From a virus: a stretch of DNA of 47,660 nucleotides. A model generated the notes under the pieces. That model was not told the origin of the DNA and did not search any database. It was given only the letters and a program-made list of their open reading frames with translations. The first letter of the stretch is position 1. Each line of letters starts with the position of its first letter. The stretch covers positions 1 through 47,660 of IMG/VR virus record IMGVR_UViG_3300035698_017218. The stretch is one strand, 5' to 3'. Of this stretch, positions 1 to 8,757 are shown one piece after another. A program made the position numbers and the translations under genes.

Positions 1-882
1 AACGTAGGCATAGGGACTACAGCACCTGCAACCAAATTTGAACAAGCCCAATTTAGTGCCGATGCTTTAGGCTCTGGGCATACATTTTCAAAATCCAGAC
101 ACGCTACTGCAGGCAGCCATACAGTTGTAGTTGATGATGATGTGATAGGATTTACAAATTATGCACCAAGTGATGGTACAGACTTCGGAACTATATCAGC
201 CAGGATACATGCAGAAGTTGACGATGCTGCTCCAACAGGTTCAAGTATTGGTGGAGCTTGGGTGGTTAGTACAGCAAGAGGTTCTGGTGCAGACGATCTT
301 ACTGAAACTGCCCGTTTTACAGCATCTGGAAATCTTGATGTTGCAGGAACAATAACCGGCAATGTGTTTATAAATGAAAGTGCTATTGTTGGACTAAATA
401 CTGGAGATGGGACTGATGCAGACCAAAACTTAATTACGATTAATAGGTCTTCCTTAGACCATACAATAACCTGGGATGAGTCAGATAGTGAAATTGAGAT
501 CAGTGTCGCTTTGGCAGTAGCAGGAATTTTATCCGGTGAAACGGGTGTAACCCTTGATGTTGATCCTACTATCACATTAACTGCTCCTATGTGTAAAAAT
601 GCAGCAAGATTTAACAATGATGCTGATGTTATAGATTATACTTTGCCTGCGGCTGAAGCAGGATTAGTAGTATTATTTTATGACATAGGTGGTGGGGTTA
701 TCACTATCGATCCTTTTGATGGAACGGACACCATTTATTTAAACGGAACTTCGGTCGGCGCTGGTGACGCGATTGATTCTCCTGGGAATATAGGTGATTT
801 TATCGCATTAATGGCGATAGATGACACAAGGTGGATTTCACTTGGCAGAAATGGGACATTTGTAGATGGAGGAGTAGATTGA
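1..882 (+). CDS. Tail fibre-like protein, 5' truncated by window edge
   Basis: The frame is open from base 1, so this is the C-terminal 293 residues of a longer protein. The first residues read NVGIGTTAPATKF, the motif of many phage and Bacteroidota tail-fibre and chaperone-adjacent repeats (NVGIGTTSPxxKL). The rest is low in Lys and Cys and rich in Gly, Thr, Asp and Ala (for example LDVAGTITGN), as expected for a beta-rich trimeric fibre. No peptidase or chaperone motif is visible at the C-terminus. The stop overlaps the next start (TGATG). A role in host recognition is inferred from composition, motif and position beside tail genes. Confidence 0.7.
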   Translation, partial: NVGIGTTAPATKFEQAQFSADALGSGHTFSKSRHATAGSHTVVVDDDVIGFTNYAPSDGTDFGTISARIHAEVDDAAPTGSSIGGAWVVSTARGSGADDLTETARFTASGNLDVAGTITGNVFINESAIVGLNTGDGTDADQNLITINRSSLDHTITWDESDSEIEISVALAVAGILSGETGVTLDVDPTITLTAPMCKNAARFNNDADVIDYTLPAAEAGLVVLFYDIGGGVITIDPFDGTDTIYLNGTSVGAGDAIDSPGNIGDFIALMAIDDTRWISLGRNGTFVDGGVD

Positions 883-2066
883 TGAAAAAACTATTTTTAC
901 TTTTACTTTTATTCCCGTTTGTTGCAAAAAGTCAATTTATGATAGCTGCAACCGGTAGTACAACAGAAACTCCATCCTTTGAATTTGGGATTACAACACT
1001 TGGAGAAGATGATAGTTTTGCACCACCGCTTTACAATGGCGGAACTTATGACTTTGTAATTGATTGGGGGGACGCATCTTCAAGCACAATTACCGCTTTC
1101 GATGATGGTGATTTAATTCATACGTATGCGGATGCAGGAGCATCATCTTATAATATATCGATATCAGGTATATTAATTGGATGGAAATTCGACAATGCGG
1201 GTGATAAAGCCTTAATGAAGGATATAACTCAATGGGGTTGTTTTCGTCCTGGCAATACAGGTGATGCTTTCAAAGGGTGTTCAAATCTTACCGTGTCTGC
1301 AACTGATATTATGAATTTGTCGAGTGTAACTGATTTTAACGAAGTATTCCAATTATGTACTTCTTTAACAACAGTTCCTTCGATGAATAGTTGGAATATG
1401 TCAAATATAACTACTTTTTATGGGATGTTTCATACGTGTACACAGCTTAATCAAGATATTTCAGGATGGAATACAAGCTCATGTACCAATATGGGATATA
1501 TGTTTTACCATTGTGATGCTTTCAACCAAAACATTGGGAGTTGGGATGTATCCCATGTTACTATTATGACTTGGATGTTTTATGAAGCTGGTATATTTAA
1601 TGGCAACATAAGTAGTTGGACAACATCGGCATTATCAAGCTGTAGTGCAATGTTCAGAAATGATGCGGCATTTAATCAAGATATTTCAGGATGGGATATG
1701 GACGGAGTTAGTGATTTTGGAGCTATGTTTTTAGGCTGTACATCCTTCAACCAAAGTATTTCAGGATGGGATATGAGCAGCGCAACAGACATATCTCATA
1801 TGTTTAATGGAGCAACTGCATACGACCAAAATCTTGCGGCATGGGTTATAACAGGAGTTACAGATGCTTCAAGTATGTTCAATGGTGTTACTCTTTCAAC
1901 GGCGAACTACAATGCTTTATTAATTGGATGGGAAGCACAAAATGAACACATAAACGTTACTTTCGATGGTGGGAATAGTTTGTATAGTGCCGGTGCAGCC
2001 ACAACCGCAAAAGCTGCGCTTGTAACGAGTGGTTGGATAATTACTGATGGTGGTCAGGAAGAATAA
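882..2066 (+). CDS. Secreted BspA-like (DUF285) leucine-rich-repeat surface protein
   Basis: 394 residues starting at the ATG that overlaps the upstream stop. A longer in-frame start at 831 would lie inside the fibre gene and precede the signal peptide. The N-terminus MKKLFLLLLLFPFVAKSQ is a signal peptide with an FCB-type KSQ end. Residues about 45-95 (FVIDWGDASSSTI, then HTYADAG) resemble a PKD-like domain. Residues about 167-340 hold six or more repeats of about 25 residues with the core FNQDISGWDxSxVTDxxxMF, the DUF285/BspA pattern of bacterial surface and adhesion proteins. An exported adhesin-like protein is unusual in a phage tail operon. It could be displayed on the infected cell or be a fibre accessory. 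Confidence 0.85.
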   Translation: MKKLFLLLLLFPFVAKSQFMIAATGSTTETPSFEFGITTLGEDDSFAPPLYNGGTYDFVIDWGDASSSTITAFDDGDLIHTYADAGASSYNISISGILIGWKFDNAGDKALMKDITQWGCFRPGNTGDAFKGCSNLTVSATDIMNLSSVTDFNEVFQLCTSLTTVPSMNSWNMSNITTFYGMFHTCTQLNQDISGWNTSSCTNMGYMFYHCDAFNQNIGSWDVSHVTIMTWMFYEAGIFNGNISSWTTSALSSCSAMFRNDAAFNQDISGWDMDGVSDFGAMFLGCTSFNQSISGWDMSSATDISHMFNGATAYDQNLAAWVITGVTDASSMFNGVTLSTANYNALLIGWEAQNEHINVTFDGGNSLYSAGAATTAKAALVTSGWIITDGGQEE

Positions 2067-2075
2067 GGGGGCTAC

Positions 2076-2393
2076 ATGCCAGATGAAAATGGTACAAGTA
2101 AAGGACTCAGAAAAGCTAAACTAATCATTACGTTGATCGTTTCCTGTTTCATACTGACAGGGATGGCTGTTGGTACTGTTTGGCAGGTTGGGAATAAGGT
2201 TGCGGTGATAGACACCACTGAAAAGGATTTGGCTACATTAAAAAAAGAATTCTACCTACATGAGAAGAAACAAATCAAATCAATGACAAAGATTGAATGG
2301 TCATTAGAAGAACTTTTAAAGGAGCGTGGGATCCAAATTCCCGACAGCCTAAAGAAAAAATCTTATGAGTTGAATTTAAGGGGAAATAAATGA
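2076..2393 (+). CDS. Small single-pass membrane protein with coiled coil
   Basis: 105 residues. A basic N-terminus (KGLRKAK) precedes one hydrophobic segment at about residues 16-37, then a charged helical tail (EKDLATLKKEFYLHEKKQIK). The arrangement suggests an N-in, C-out protein with a coiled-coil exterior, the topology of inner-membrane spanins. It sits between genes for exported proteins, not beside the lysozyme, so a spanin role is only a possibility. The Shine-Dalgarno is weak (AAGGGGG, nine bases upstream of ATG). It overlaps the next start by four bases, which implies translational coupling. No family recognised. Confidence 0.6.
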   Translation: MPDENGTSKGLRKAKLIITLIVSCFILTGMAVGTVWQVGNKVAVIDTTEKDLATLKKEFYLHEKKQIKSMTKIEWSLEELLKERGIQIPDSLKKKSYELNLRGNK

Positions 2394-2842
2394 AAAGAAT
2401 ATTACTAATCGTAAGTTTATTGTGCGTAACTACAGCATTTTCCCAAACTTACTATTTTAAAAAAGCGATAACTGTAAAAACAAACCAGGCATTAATTGAT
2501 TACTACACTGAAAACATTGCTTGGATTGCATCGGTAGGTGGGAAGAAAGTTATTGAAATCCCTTGCGAGATAGATGTTAAGAAAAATGTAAAGTCTGAAA
2601 TAATCGATAACTTTTTAGTCCAGTATGAAGTTACCCGGTTTGCTGGTAAAAAAAGCATCACCATATTCCCTTCAAAATGCAGGGTATATGAATTTAATTT
2701 TGAGAAGAATACAATAAAAAAGCGTGTTTCAAAAGCATCTAATGCCAAAAGTGTCTTCAGACCGGTTGATTTGAAAAAACGTCTCGAAAAGACAGAAAAA
2801 CTTAAACCAAAAGAAATTAAACCAAAGGAAATCAGACCATGA
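2390..2842 (+). CDS. Secreted protein of unknown function with Lys/Pro C-terminus
   Basis: 150 residues. MKRILLIVSLLCVTTAFSQ is a signal peptide ending in FSQ. The mature part is basic and ends in a repeated KLKPKEIKPKEIRP tail. The start has a good Shine-Dalgarno (AAGGGG) and overlaps the upstream stop (ATGA). It overlaps the next gene by four bases. No domain recognised. It belongs to the run of exported proteins embedded in the tail module. Confidence 0.6.
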   Translation: MKRILLIVSLLCVTTAFSQTYYFKKAITVKTNQALIDYYTENIAWIASVGGKKVIEIPCEIDVKKNVKSEIIDNFLVQYEVTRFAGKKSITIFPSKCRVYEFNFEKNTIKKRVSKASNAKSVFRPVDLKKRLEKTEKLKPKEIKPKEIRP

Positions 2843-3342
2843 AAAAATTACTTGTTCTATTGTTTGTTTTGTTTTTAACTGTCCCCTCATTTGCCCAATC
2901 TTTCATTGAGTGCCCGGCTGTTATGGAAAAAGACTCTGTTGAGGACGGTAGCAAGGTGACTCGTTACCTGTTTTTCAATAGCGGGAATGACAGTACAAAG
3001 AAAATAATGAACCAGGGAAGTATTGATTTGGATATCTACCCGGAAATGCAGTCTTTAGTTGTGAATACTGATACACTTACTGTTAGCATCCAGGGATTTA
3101 AGTTGAAAGTTAGAGAAGGTGAAGAAAATACCAGAGGTGTTGGGCAGGTCGAAACTTTGTTTGGGGATAGCACTTATGTAGGATTAGTCCCGGTAGATTC
3201 GACATTGACGACATTCTCTATTGAAAACCTTTTTGATTCAACGTTCTTTCCAATGTTTGATGGTGTTGCAGTGGGCTTTGTTCGTGGTGGCAGCGATTTA
3301 GATTCCTGTTACGTTTGGACCAACTTGAAAGTGTATAGATAA
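2839..3342 (+). CDS. Secreted protein of unknown function
   Basis: 167 residues with signal peptide MKKLLVLLFVLFLTVPSFAQ, predicted cleavage after FAQ. The mature chain is acidic with alternating hydrophobic residues (SLVVNTDTLTVSIQGFKLKV), which suggests a beta fold. The stop codon is directly followed by the ATG of the large tail gene, so expression is likely coupled to virion genes. No family recognised. Confidence 0.6.
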   Translation: MKKLLVLLFVLFLTVPSFAQSFIECPAVMEKDSVEDGSKVTRYLFFNSGNDSTKKIMNQGSIDLDIYPEMQSLVVNTDTLTVSIQGFKLKVREGEENTRGVGQVETLFGDSTYVGLVPVDSTLTTFSIENLFDSTFFPMFDGVAVGFVRGGSDLDSCYVWTNLKVYR

Positions 3343-6288
3343 ATGATTCGTATTCCTGAAATAGTTGGTGTATTCACCAATGCTGACAAAGAAGATATTC
3401 CGGAAAAGTATGCAACGGCGTTGAAGAACTTCATAGCACGTTTTGGAAAGCTGGTTAAGACGTTTGGTTTTGGGGTGAAAATTGATACTATTGAAGCAAG
3501 TGTTGTTAATTTAGTTACTTATTTGAATAGCAATTTAGCAGCAGGCAAAGGTTCCGGTACCGGGTATGTCATTATTGGAGTCAAACTTGCAGCGAACGTT
3601 GTCTCTTTACGTTACTGGGATGGAGATTCGTGGGAAGACATTGATGATATGCTTGAAAACACATTAGGTACTTACAAGCAGAATCAAAAGATTCCAATTA
3701 TTCAGCATAATAAGATTCTTCGTATTCTGCCTGGTGCGGTTGGAGAATTTAGTGGAACGGAAGCCAAGGGGCTTTGGATTGGGTATCTTGACCGAGATTT
3801 CTTCGATGGGATTTACGAAGCTGATACTGACTTTAATTCAGGGTTCTGGGTTGAAGATACGGAGATTGTGGCGCCGGATATTGAAACGAGTGGGTTTAAT
3901 TTAACGGTTGATCAGTTATCCACAGCAACTTTTAAATTGTTTGGCAGCACTGGAAACTCAATAAATTTATACTACAAATTCAGTTACGTTTACGATGGGT
4001 TAAATGAGAGTCTTTTATCAGATGAATTAAAAGTGATTCTCGTAAATGACGATGACGCGTATCCACAGATTGCTTTTAGTATTACCCAGACAAGCCATAA
4101 TAAACGTATTACAGCAATAAAAGTATATCGATCTCTTATAGGAAATCAAGGGGCTGGTGGAAGTGGTTCTGGTGCTGAGAGTGGTGGATTGGATGCTTCT
4201 TATGGGCATATCCATACCATTGATTTATTAAGACCTTCTGGAAAATATTTAAGTGGCAGTAACGCTGATTCTGGACGAAGTAGTATTTATGTCAGAAATA
4301 TTTCAGGTAGTTACGCTGCTGGTCATGCTGGGTTATGGGGTATCAAGGTAACAGGCGGTGCAAGAGAATATAATATTGCAGATCCTACAAGTCTTGGTAG
4401 CGGGCAAGATGTTTTTCCGATTCATGCAATAGAATCAGATATTGCTACACATCATTGGGATACAGACTGGGTAATCGGTTATTATGCTGGGGTAGGTTAT
4501 GGTGTAGGTTATGGTGAAGGTCCATGGACACAGGTGGCAAGAGATGCAGATGACGGCTGTTATGCTGGTTATGGTTGTGTAATGTTTGATGATGAGGATT
4601 TTGGGATTGACAGCCTAATAGGCGCTATTTTATTTGTAAATAGTTTACATTATGTAATTGAACGTACTCATACAAAAGCTATCCAGATAGACGGTTTGTA
4701 TACGTCTGATTTCATAAATCAGGCTTGGAAAATTCTTCAGGCAACAACAGGTCAATATTACTTCACCGAAAACGGTGGTGATGTAGATGGTTTATTTTTT
4801 GACACAAATTTAGACGCTGGAGCTTCATATCCTTTATTAAACTCACCATCGATTAAGGTAAATGGCAAATTCGGATTGGTTTTAAAAGGTCGACTATTCC
4901 AATACAACGTTGTACTTGATCCTGGGGATACTAACGAGGAACATGACGACTGGTTGTCTTATTCGGAATATGACCAATTAGACGTCAACCCGGTGAGTAA
5001 TGTGATTCCGATAGTTAATAGGGAAGGTGGCGAAGGTACCGGGATGGCGGTATCGTTTGGTTCTTTGATACTTTTTAAGAAACATGCCATCCTGAAATTA
5101 GATATTGCGGACCCGACAGATCCTACCACATGGAGTTTACTTGAATCTGTATTTGAAAGGGGAAATGTCGCTTATGCAACAAACGGTGGTAAAGATGGGG
5201 TAGTGAATGTCGGTGATAGCGTTTACTTCTGTGCTTACGATGGAATTTACAGGGTAGATGCAAATATGATGGCTGCTGCTGATTCCACGCCATTAATCAA
5301 GAACAGGATTTCCGAACCGATTAATGATGTTTACCTCAGCCTGGATGATGCAACTGAAAAAATATACATAAAGGGTGCTTTCAATCAACGAGAGAATGAG
5401 ATAATTTGGCGATTAAATGTTTCAAATGTATGGGCTTACAACATCACGACACAGGAATGGCGCCAAATAAATTCTGATAACGACCCTGATATAATATGTT
5501 TGGATGAAAACGGCGATTTTATGTTTTATGATTCGGGCCAAGCTAAAGTTTACAGCGCCAATGAAACCGAATCGGTGGGATGTGAAGTAATTACCAAGTT
5601 ATTTCGTTTATCCGAGTTAAATGACCGGGAGCAAAAGGTTATTGTTCGATATGTGAAGGTCCGGTATAAATCCATACCGGAATTAACGATAAATGTTTAT
5701 GTTGACGAAGATGTAGAGACTGAGGATAATGTCGCGGTAACTGGTACGTTGCCAAATGTGTTAGCTGCTGAATCATTATCAGACCCAACGGACTTATCGC
5801 AAGCAACCTGGTCGCCTACAGCAGAGATTTCAATAGTAGGTACTGACGCAGTTTACTTGTACGTTGCTACCGGATCAGGAATACTTGCACAGACATCAGG
5901 TAATTTAGCGATAGCCGGTGTTGGAAGTAAGTGGTATAAATTGGTTTATACAATTAGCAGTTCAAATGTTGTCAATGCCATTGCTATCATTACAGCCACA
6001 TTTGCTTCGGAGTTAATTTATTTAGATATTTCAAATGGTACACATACGGTTTACTTTTATTCAGCTGTTGCGCCAGGCAATTTCGTTCTCTTTGTTACAG
6101 GTGCAACGGCTGGTGAAACATTTACGCTTGAAAGCATGAGTGCGAAAAAGGTTGATGATGCTGTAATAAAAACAACGACTATCCCGATTAGGTATAGATG
6201 TCAAACATTAAAAGTAAAGATAATCGACAGTGTTGATAGTCCTGCCGATACTGAAATTTATAGTATAGAAATAATTTTAGGGAGTTAA
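3343..6288 (+). CDS. Large tail hub/nozzle-type structural protein
   Basis: 981 residues, no signal peptide. The central part has segments such as GDSVYFCAYDGIYRVD (about residue 625) and VWAYNITTQEWRQI (about residue 695). These are typical of beta-propeller tail nozzle and DNA-stabilisation proteins of podoviruses (P22 gp10-like). The C-terminal third resembles a carbohydrate-binding or jelly-roll appendage (GTHTVYFYSAVAPGNFVLFV). It is about twice the length of P22 gp10. A Gly/Tyr-rich stretch (GVGYGVGYGEGP) lies near residue 385. It precedes two adaptor-like genes by only five bases. The nozzle/hub role is inferred from these motifs and from context. Confidence 0.6.
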   Translation: MIRIPEIVGVFTNADKEDIPEKYATALKNFIARFGKLVKTFGFGVKIDTIEASVVNLVTYLNSNLAAGKGSGTGYVIIGVKLAANVVSLRYWDGDSWEDIDDMLENTLGTYKQNQKIPIIQHNKILRILPGAVGEFSGTEAKGLWIGYLDRDFFDGIYEADTDFNSGFWVEDTEIVAPDIETSGFNLTVDQLSTATFKLFGSTGNSINLYYKFSYVYDGLNESLLSDELKVILVNDDDAYPQIAFSITQTSHNKRITAIKVYRSLIGNQGAGGSGSGAESGGLDASYGHIHTIDLLRPSGKYLSGSNADSGRSSIYVRNISGSYAAGHAGLWGIKVTGGAREYNIADPTSLGSGQDVFPIHAIESDIATHHWDTDWVIGYYAGVGYGVGYGEGPWTQVARDADDGCYAGYGCVMFDDEDFGIDSLIGAILFVNSLHYVIERTHTKAIQIDGLYTSDFINQAWKILQATTGQYYFTENGGDVDGLFFDTNLDAGASYPLLNSPSIKVNGKFGLVLKGRLFQYNVVLDPGDTNEEHDDWLSYSEYDQLDVNPVSNVIPIVNREGGEGTGMAVSFGSLILFKKHAILKLDIADPTDPTTWSLLESVFERGNVAYATNGGKDGVVNVGDSVYFCAYDGIYRVDANMMAAADSTPLIKNRISEPINDVYLSLDDATEKIYIKGAFNQRENEIIWRLNVSNVWAYNITTQEWRQINSDNDPDIICLDENGDFMFYDSGQAKVYSANETESVGCEVITKLFRLSELNDREQKVIVRYVKVRYKSIPELTINVYVDEDVETEDNVAVTGTLPNVLAAESLSDPTDLSQATWSPTAEISIVGTDAVYLYVATGSGILAQTSGNLAIAGVGSKWYKLVYTISSSNVVNAIAIITATFASELIYLDISNGTHTVYFYSAVAPGNFVLFVTGATAGETFTLESMSAKKVDDAVIKTTTIPIRYRCQTLKVKIIDSVDSPADTEIYSIEIILGS

Positions 6289-6292
6289 AAAA

Positions 6293-7177
6293 ATGAATGT
6301 TCACACAATGATGGCGCTTTTGTCAATCAGACTTGAAGATGCAGAAGGTTCGATTTTTACGGAATCAGAGCGACTACAATTCATTAATAACGCTCAGTTG
6401 AAGTTATCACAAGCGTTACATAACAATTATTTAACTGAGTTGCAAGTAATTGAAACTAACGAAAGCGTAACCAGTAATAAATTTGCTATGAGTAATTTGG
6501 ATAATACTGTTTTGCGTGGTGGCGAAGGAATTTTAAAGGTAAAACTTGCCAGTGGTAAATACTGTACCAGAATTGATGTAAAAGATATTAAGCGAACTGA
6601 GAATCAATTTTATCAAGGTTCTGCAACCAATCCGCTTTATTACGTCTTTCAAAATAACATTTATGTTTTATTTGGCGGTACCAGTACGTTAATAGACGTG
6701 TATTACCTTAAATTGTCGACAACCTTGCAATATAAACTTGGTATTGGGGGCAACCTGCCTGCCGATGCGGTATCATTCAAAATTGATTCTGATGAGGAAC
6801 CGAGTAGTGTGGATGATTATTACAACGGTGCAGTTATTTACTCTGTTGACAAAAAAACTTATCACGTTGTTACGGATTACGTTGGTTCGACAAGATTAGT
6901 AACTGTTGAGCCGGCTGCTACATCTGATTTTAGTAGTGATACAGACGAAATATATTTCCTGCCACAAGATTTTGATTCGTTAGCATTATCTGGCATTGAC
7001 TGTGATCTAAATGAATCGTTACATGAAATCATTGTTTCATTGGCAGAGGCGGAAGGTTGGGCCATGGATTCAAAACTGGACAGGAGAGAATCGGCATTGC
7101 GAAATGCCAATAGTATAATTAATGTACTCAATGCCCGGTATACAGAAGCAGAAGGTATTGGAACGAAAAATCGGTAA
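6293..7177 (+). CDS. Head-tail adaptor-like protein, copy A
   Basis: 294 residues. The N-terminal third (MALLSIRLEDAEG, ERLQFINNAQLKLSQALHNN) is helical and matches phage adaptor/connector proteins of the kind that follow the portal in podoviruses. A conserved block VLRGGEGILKVKLASGKY and NPLYYVFQNNIYVLFGG follows, then a C-terminal helix with a DLNESLHEIIVSLAEAEGW motif. It is clearly paralogous to the next gene across its whole length, with similar spacing. It starts four bases after the tail hub stop. The adaptor role follows from the family resemblance and is not proven. Confidence 0.65.
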   Translation: MNVHTMMALLSIRLEDAEGSIFTESERLQFINNAQLKLSQALHNNYLTELQVIETNESVTSNKFAMSNLDNTVLRGGEGILKVKLASGKYCTRIDVKDIKRTENQFYQGSATNPLYYVFQNNIYVLFGGTSTLIDVYYLKLSTTLQYKLGIGGNLPADAVSFKIDSDEEPSSVDDYYNGAVIYSVDKKTYHVVTDYVGSTRLVTVEPAATSDFSSDTDEIYFLPQDFDSLALSGIDCDLNESLHEIIVSLAEAEGWAMDSKLDRRESALRNANSIINVLNARYTEAEGIGTKNR

Positions 7178-7193
7178 TTAGGAGGAATATAAC

Positions 7194-8087
7194 ATGAATG
7201 TAAGTGAAATGTCAAATTTACTCGCATTGCGTCTTGAAGATGCTGCTGGTGTTACTTTTACAGAGTCTAAACGATTGAAACTTTTAAATAATGCTCAACT
7301 TACCTTGTCGCAATTATTGCACAATGCGTATTTAACGGAATTAGAAATTTTACAAGAAACTTTAACAGCTACTACGGGTGTTTATTCGATTAGCAGTCTA
7401 TCCAACGATGTCCTCCGTGGCGGAGAAGGTATTGTTAAAGTAAAAATCAATGGAGGTAAATATTGTTCTGAAATTGATATGAAAAGTATTAAAAGGACGG
7501 AGAACACTTACCTTGCAGGCAGTGTTCGCAATCCTTTATACTACGTTTTCCAGAACAATATTTATATTTCAAACGGTGAAACAAATCCTGTTATTGATGT
7601 TTATTATTTAAAGATTCCCACTCCATTGGTTCGTCTTTGGGGAATACAAGGGGATGACCCACTGGCAGTAGACACATTTGAAATTAATGCCGCAGAAAGT
7701 CCATCTGCTACCAATGATTTTTATAATGGAGCAGTAATTTTTGCAACAAAAACCGGTAGGCGAAGTTATCACGTTGTTACAGATTACGTAGGTGCAACAC
7801 GTATTGTTACTGTTGAGCCCGCTCTTGGTGGTGGTGATAAATTCGATGATTCGGAAAGCTTTTATTTCCTAACAGGTGACCATGAATTGACAGGTTTGGA
7901 TGATTTAACGAGCGACCTTAATGAATCACTTCACGAACTTATGGTAACGTTGGCAGAGGCGGAAGGTTGGGGGATGGATAGGAAGTTTGATAGAAGAAAA
8001 GCTGCGTTAGATGGGGCGCTTAGTGAAATACAAACGCTTAATGAACGGTTTACTAAAGCCGAAGGTATCGGCATACAAAATAGGTGA
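7194..8087 (+). CDS. Head-tail adaptor-like protein, copy B
   Basis: 297 residues, co-linear with copy A. Shared blocks include NNAQL-LSQ-LHN-YLTEL, VLRGGEGI-KVK, IKRTEN, NPLYYVFQNNIY, YHVVTDYVG-TR-VTVEPA and LAEAEGW-MD-K-DRR. A strong Shine-Dalgarno (TAGGAGGAATATAAC) precedes the ATG. The copies have diverged at the DNA level, so the duplication is not recent. Two full-length adaptor copies suggest two successive rings in the neck or subfunctionalisation. Confidence 0.65.
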   Translation: MNVSEMSNLLALRLEDAAGVTFTESKRLKLLNNAQLTLSQLLHNAYLTELEILQETLTATTGVYSISSLSNDVLRGGEGIVKVKINGGKYCSEIDMKSIKRTENTYLAGSVRNPLYYVFQNNIYISNGETNPVIDVYYLKIPTPLVRLWGIQGDDPLAVDTFEINAAESPSATNDFYNGAVIFATKTGRRSYHVVTDYVGATRIVTVEPALGGGDKFDDSESFYFLTGDHELTGLDDLTSDLNESLHELMVTLAEAEGWGMDRKFDRRKAALDGALSEIQTLNERFTKAEGIGIQNR

Positions 8088-8091
8088 TCAA

Positions 8092-8757
8092 ATGAAAAAA
8101 TTAATTATTGTTATTTTAGTGTTGTTTTGTTTTGTCTCTTTAATACAGGCTTGTGATCTAACAATAAGTTTTGTATTGGACGAAACAGGATCAATGGAAG
8201 ATATTCGAGATCAAACAATTGATAGTTTCAATGAATATCTTTCCACTTTGCAAGGTAGAAATGAAAAACTTCGTATGACACTTACTAAATTTAATTCATC
8301 AAATGTAGAAATAGCATACGAAAATGCTGATATTGAGCATATTAAAAAACTTAACAGAAATAATTACATTCCACAGCATGGGACGCCACTGTATGATGCT
8401 ATTGGCAACACCATTGAATCTTTAAAAGGTGTGAATAATGTTTTGTTTATAATACTCACTGATGGACTGGAAAATTCGTCTCGGAAATATACCCAAAAAG
8501 ATATTTTCAAAATGATTGGTAATAAGCAAGATATAGGGTGGACGTTTGTGTTTTTAGGGGCAGACCAGGATAAATATGTAGCTGAGAATATTGGAATACA
8601 ATCTGGGAATATTTTTAATTGGGACGGCAGCAATGTTGGCATTGGTACATCTTCACCAATGCAGCAATTAATTAGTAACACGTGTTCTTTTTTAGATTCA
8701 GGAACAGTTAAAACGTCAGACTTTTTTAAAAATGATTCTTTGAAATCGGAGAAATAA
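8092..8757 (+). CDS. Exported von Willebrand factor A (VWA) domain protein
   Basis: 221 residues. I chose the ATG at 8092, because the upstream in-frame start lies inside the adaptor gene. MKKLIIVILVLFCFVSLIQAC is a signal peptide and could be a lipoprotein signal, with Cys21 as the lipidated residue. The VWA domain fills about residues 22-180. Its MIDAS metal site is visible as D30-E-T-G-S34, T98 (HGTPLYDAIG) and D124 (LTDGLENSS). The segment WTFVFLGADQDKYVAENIGI is characteristic of this bacterial/phage VWA subfamily, which is normally cytoplasmic. Residues 181-186 read NVGIGT, a tail-fibre-type motif. It overlaps the next gene by one base. The ligand is unknown. Confidence 0.75.
   Translation: MKKLIIVILVLFCFVSLIQACDLTISFVLDETGSMEDIRDQTIDSFNEYLSTLQGRNEKLRMTLTKFNSSNVEIAYENADIEHIKKLNRNNYIPQHGTPLYDAIGNTIESLKGVNNVLFIILTDGLENSSRKYTQKDIFKMIGNKQDIGWTFVFLGADQDKYVAENIGIQSGNIFNWDGSNVGIGTSSPMQQLISNTCSFLDSGTVKTSDFFKNDSLKSEK

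Noticed and set aside
159-617. 152-residue minus-strand ORF in the fibre gene
   Set aside because: Shadow frame; Ser/Val/Pro-rich, no ribosome site, and the plus strand encodes the fibre.
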